From NCBI RefSeq assembly GCF_009697385.1, contig NZ_VUNL01000001.1:124001-188000 (forward strand): 64,000 nucleotides of DNA. The letters are read 5' to 3'. The stretch is from Wylensekiella montiformis. Lineage in GTDB: Bacteria > Bacillota > Negativicutes > Selenomonadales > Selenomonadaceae. Shown piece by piece: positions 60,788 to 64,000 of this stretch. Positions within the stretch are counted from its first letter, which is position 1, and every line of letters starts with the position of its first letter. The notes under the pieces were generated by a model. That model did no database searches. It saw nothing but the letters and a program-made list of their open reading frames with translations, and was not told the origin of the DNA. The position numbers and the translations under genes were made by a program.

Positions 60788-61753
60788 ATGGACGCACGCA
60801 CACAGAACATAAGCAAGAAAAAAATGTCGTCCACCGTCAAGGGCTACCTGATCCTGTGCCTGATGATCTTCGTGTCCTGGCTCGTGTTCAAACTTCTCAC
60901 GCCAGACAACTTCGGCACGATGGACAACATGCTGAGTTACTTTCAGGCGAGCCTGATCGCCTCGGCCGGCGCCGTCGGCTTCTACCTCGTCATCGTCATG
61001 GGCATGTTCGATTTCTCCATCGGCGCAGCCATCATCCTCGCCAGCATCATCGGCTGCAAACTGGCGGCAACGGGCTACGGCTACCTTGGTCTCCTCGGCG
61101 GCTGCCTCCTGACGGGCGCGATCATCGGCGCCTGCAACGGCTTCTTTTACGTAAAGCTGCGCATCCCCTCGATGATCATCACGACGGGCCTCGCGCTCAT
61201 CTACGAATCGCTCGCCAACATGATCGCGGGCGGTGCCGCGCAGACGCTGCCCGCCGATCTCCGCCTCTTCGGGCAGATGCCCGGCAACCTCATCCTCGCG
61301 CTTTTGACCTTTTTCGCGGCGTATGCCATCCTGAACTACACGAAGATCGGCACCTACACCTACGCTATCGGCAGCAACGAATTCATCGCGAAAAACATTG
61401 GCATCGACGTCGACCGCTACAAATTTCTCGCGTTCCTCATCAGCGGCATCTTCTTCGGCATCATGTCCGTGCTGACGATCTCCTACGGCTCCTCGATGGT
61501 CGCCGTCACGGGCATGGCCTCCATGAGCCGCAACTTCATCCCGACCATGGGCTGCTTCTTCGGCCTTGCCTTCAAGAAATATGGCATCCCCATCCAGGCC
61601 ATCGTCCTCGGCGAGTTCATGATCAACATCATCTTCTACGGCTTCGTCGCGCTCGGTGCGCCGACAGCCATTCAGGATGTGATCACCGGCTTCGCACTGC
61701 TGATCATCGTCGCGCTGACGACGAAAACGGTGAGAAGCGCCATTGTCAAATAA
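60788..61753 (+). CDS. RbsC-type sugar permease 1
   Basis: This is a 321-residue protein with about eight to ten membrane segments of the RbsC/AraH (BPD_transp_2) type, including the loop G-S-N-E-F-I-A-K-N-I-G-I-D that contacts the ATPase. AAGGAGGAAAC precedes the ATG. It ends 13 bp before the ATPase gene. A second, different permease follows the ATPase, so the channel is probably a heterodimer. Confidence 0.9.
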   Translation: MDARTQNISKKKMSSTVKGYLILCLMIFVSWLVFKLLTPDNFGTMDNMLSYFQASLIASAGAVGFYLVIVMGMFDFSIGAAIILASIIGCKLAATGYGYLGLLGGCLLTGAIIGACNGFFYVKLRIPSMIITTGLALIYESLANMIAGGAAQTLPADLRLFGQMPGNLILALLTFFAAYAILNYTKIGTYTYAIGSNEFIAKNIGIDVDRYKFLAFLISGIFFGIMSVLTISYGSSMVAVTGMASMSRNFIPTMGCFFGLAFKKYGIPIQAIVLGEFMINIIFYGFVALGAPTAIQDVITGFALLIIVALTTKTVRSAIVK

Positions 61754-61766
61754 GGGGGGTGTAGCA

Positions 61767-63269
61767 ATGAGTGAAATCAGACTGCAAGTGCAGCATTTAT
61801 CCAAATCCTTCGGTATCACAAAAGCCGTCCGCGACGTATCCTTCAACGTCAACAAAGGCGAGGTACACGCACTGATCGGCGAAAACGGCTCCGGCAAATC
61901 GACGCTGACCAACATGCTGACCGGCATTTACACGATCGACAGCGGGAAATTCATCCTCGACGGCAAGGAAGTACACCCGAAAAATCAAGTTGAAGCAAAC
62001 GAGGAGGGCATCTCCATCATCGTGCAGGAACTCGGCACACTCTCGGGGCTCACCGTCGCGGAGAACATCTTCCTCGGCCACGAAAACCGTTTCGTGAAAT
62101 ACGGCATCAAGAACACGCGCGAGATGAACCGGCAGGCGAACGAGCTTTTGAAAAAATACGAGTTCTCCCACATCCGCGCGGAGGAGCAGATCGACGAGTA
62201 CAATTTCGAGGACAGAAAGCTCATCGAGATCATCAAAGCGACCTACTTCTCCCCGAAAATCGTCGTCATCGACGAGACGACGACGGCGCTCTCGCAGGAG
62301 GGCCGCGAGGAACTCTACAAACAGATGGACCGCATCCGCGCGTCGGGGAACAGCGTCATCTTCATCTCGCACGACCTCGCCGAGGTGCTCGACAAATCCG
62401 ACACCATCACCATCATGCGCGACGGCAGCTACATCGACACCGTGAAGAGCAGCGACGTCACCGAGGACGACCTCAAGCGCCTCATGGTCGGTCGCGAGGT
62501 CACGGGCGACTACTACCGCACGGACTACGGCGAAAAGGTGTCAGACGAAGTCGTCCTCTCCGTAAAGGACGTCTCCGTGCCGGGTCTCCTCAAAGACATC
62601 TCCTTCGACCTGCACAAGGGCGAGATCCTCGGCTTCGGCGGCCTCTCGGAGTCCGGCATGCACGAGATCGGCAAAGCCGTCTTCGGCGCCTCCTACGACC
62701 GCACGGGCAGCGTGCAGCTCGCCGACGGCACCGAGATTGATGACATCCCGACCGCCATCGCGCACAGCATCGCCTATACCTCCAAGGATCGCGACAACGA
62801 GTCCGTCATCCTCAACCAGAGCATCGAGGACAACATCACGCTCCCCTCGCTGCCGGATCTCGCCGCGGGCCCGCTGCAGTTCCTCAGCGACAAAAAGCTC
62901 CGCTCCTTCGCGGAAAAATACGCCGGGCAGATGTCCGTCAAAATGCAGGACGTCGACCAGTTCGTTTCCGACCTCTCCGGCGGCAACAAGCAGAAAGTCG
63001 TGCTCGCGCGCTGGATCGGCAAGGACTCCGACATCCTCGTCCTCGACTCGCCGACACGCGGCATCGACATCAAGGTCAAACAGGACATCTACCAACTGAT
63101 GAACCGCATGCGCAAGAAAAACAAATCCGTCATCATGATCTCCGAGGAACTCATGGAGCTCATCGGCATGTGCGACCGCATCCTCATCATGAAGGACGGC
63201 GCCGTAAACGGCGAGCTCCCGCGCAGCCGGGAGCTCAGCGAGAACATGTTGATTTCCAAGATGGTATAA
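61767..63269 (+). CDS. sugar ABC transporter ATPase, double-domain (RbsA/AraG type)
   Basis: This is a 500-residue protein with two ABC domains. The first has Walker A G-E-N-G-S-G-K-S-T. The second lacks a proper Walker A (G-F-G-G-L-S-E-S-G-M) but has signature L-S-G-G-N-K-Q-K-V-V-L-A and Walker B I-L-V-L-D-S-P-T-R-G, as in RbsA-type ATPases. I chose ATG 61767, behind AAGGGGGGTG. It energises the two flanking permeases. Confidence 0.92.
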   Translation: MSEIRLQVQHLSKSFGITKAVRDVSFNVNKGEVHALIGENGSGKSTLTNMLTGIYTIDSGKFILDGKEVHPKNQVEANEEGISIIVQELGTLSGLTVAENIFLGHENRFVKYGIKNTREMNRQANELLKKYEFSHIRAEEQIDEYNFEDRKLIEIIKATYFSPKIVVIDETTTALSQEGREELYKQMDRIRASGNSVIFISHDLAEVLDKSDTITIMRDGSYIDTVKSSDVTEDDLKRLMVGREVTGDYYRTDYGEKVSDEVVLSVKDVSVPGLLKDISFDLHKGEILGFGGLSESGMHEIGKAVFGASYDRTGSVQLADGTEIDDIPTAIAHSIAYTSKDRDNESVILNQSIEDNITLPSLPDLAAGPLQFLSDKKLRSFAEKYAGQMSVKMQDVDQFVSDLSGGNKQKVVLARWIGKDSDILVLDSPTRGIDIKVKQDIYQLMNRMRKKNKSVIMISEELMELIGMCDRILIMKDGAVNGELPRSRELSENMLISKMV

Positions 63270-63281
63270 GGAGGGTGCATG

Positions 63282-64000
63282 ATGAGTACGAATGAAATAA
63301 AACTTTCCATAGACGAGGAACGCGCCAAAGCAAGGCGCATGAACCAGATCCGGACGTATCTCCCCGTCGTCGGCCTCGTCGCCGTCTTCGTCCTGTTCAT
63401 CTTTCTGACCAACGGCGCCATGATCGCCCCGAGGAACCTCGTCCTGCTGCTGAATCAGGTCTACGTCGTGATGATCGCCGCGATGGGCGTCTTCTTCATC
63501 ATGACGATGGGCGGCCTCGACTTCTCCCAGGGGTCGATCCTCGGCATCTCCTCCATCGTGATCTGTATCCTCTCCCCGCACGGCATCGGCCTCGCCATCC
63601 TCGGCGGCATCGCAGCCGGTGCTGTCATCGGCGCGATCAACGCCTACTTCCACGTCTGCCGCAAAATCGCGTCCTTCATCGTCACGATCTGCACGATGTT
63701 CCTCTTCCGCGGGTTCATCAAATACTTCGCCTCCGACTCGCCGGTTCGCGCGAGCATGGACGTCTACGACTATGACAGCATCGAGTTCAAGCTTGCCTGC
63801 ACCGTCCTCATCGTCCTCGTCGGCTTCCTCGTCTTCCGCTTCACGCCGTTCGGCACCTATCTCAAGGCCATCGGCGCCGGCGAGCGCGGCGCCATGTTCG
63901 CGGGCATCCGCACCGACCGCATGAAATTCTTCATCTATACGCTGGCGGGCGCGCTCACAGGCTTCGCCGCCTTCCTCAACATCGTCAAGAACGGCTCCGC
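63282..64000 (+). CDS. RbsC-type sugar permease 2 (C-terminus outside window)
   Basis: This partial protein has at least 239 residues and several membrane segments (L-P-V-V-G-L-V-A-V-F-V-L-F-I-F and others). It has the ATPase-contact loop G-A-G-E-R-G-A-M-F-A-G-I. ATG 63282 is six bases from GGAGGG; ATG 63279 is also possible. Two different permeases with one double ATPase recall the galactofuranose importer YtfQRT-YjfF. Confidence 0.88.
   Translation, partial: MSTNEIKLSIDEERAKARRMNQIRTYLPVVGLVAVFVLFIFLTNGAMIAPRNLVLLLNQVYVVMIAAMGVFFIMTMGGLDFSQGSILGISSIVICILSPHGIGLAILGGIAAGAVIGAINAYFHVCRKIASFIVTICTMFLFRGFIKYFASDSPVRASMDVYDYDSIEFKLACTVLIVLVGFLVFRFTPFGTYLKAIGAGERGAMFAGIRTDRMKFFIYTLAGALTGFAAFLNIVKNGS

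Overview
The window reads as a chromosomal segment of an anaerobic, diderm Firmicute of the class Negativicutes, most likely a Selenomonadaceae member such as Selenomonas or Mitsuokella (inference, no database search). The main support is an outer-membrane porin with an N-terminal S-layer-homology domain (43,798-45,336). The [FeFe]-hydrogenase maturases HydE and HydF and a siroheme-type heme branch (AhbC/AhbD-like) also fit an anaerobe. Pectin- and arabinose-degrading genes suggest a gut or rumen habitat.

Layout. (1) 1-2,100: minus-strand phage-type genes: a sigma-region-4-like regulator, a 31-residue membrane peptide, an Rrp5-like small phage protein and a DUF2800 nuclease-like protein cut by the window edge. 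(2) 2,348-17,330: a defence island, also on the minus strand. Its core is one tightly packed operon of about 12.8 kb: a controller-type HTH protein, a DNA C5-cytosine methyltransferase, a PmeII-like restriction endonuclease, three large proteins I cannot assign, and a 1,745-residue DEAH helicase resembling DruE of Druantia. It starts from a perfect-consensus promoter with a palindrome in its spacer. Downstream, beyond a terminator, is an ImmA/IrrE-type metalloprotease with a C-terminal HTH. From 4.4 to 15 kb the DNA is visibly much more AT-rich than its surroundings, which suggests acquisition by transfer. This operon is the best candidate for an undescribed system. (3) 17,500-20,200: a DXS remnant, two MerR-type promoters and a MerR regulator. 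(4) 20,200-32,400: housekeeping and secreted genes (ROK kinase, HydE, MetA, GH28 polygalacturonase, HydF, a PHP histidinol phosphatase, a HAD phosphatase). (5) 32,400-38,900: an Fe3+/phosphonate-type ABC transporter next to a YesM/YesN-type two-component system. (6) 38,850-41,700: TetR-ahbC-ahbD. (7) 41,900-48,900: a GH53 galactanase, the SLH porin, and a solute-binding lipoprotein paired with a chemoreceptor. (8) 49,000-50,300: six tRNA genes with their promoters and terminators. (9) 50,300-53,750: an exported RelA/SpoT-fold protein, asparaginase and a HAD phosphatase. (10) 53,800-64,000: a very GC-rich L-arabinose regulon: a LacI-type regulator, araA, araD and an FGGY kinase on one strand, and a divergent RbsB/RbsC-type ABC transporter running off the window. 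A 160-bp MITE with a 4-bp target duplication sits between the kinase and araD.

How the genes fit together. GH28 (homogalacturonan), GH53 (galactan side chains) and the arabinose regulon (arabinan side chains) together cover much of pectin breakdown. The SLH porin could let oligosaccharides across the outer membrane. Both arabinose transcription units carry a similar operator just downstream of their start sites, so one LacI-type protein probably controls both. Coordinates and motifs were read directly from the sequence. Family names rest on remembered signatures and were not checked by alignment.
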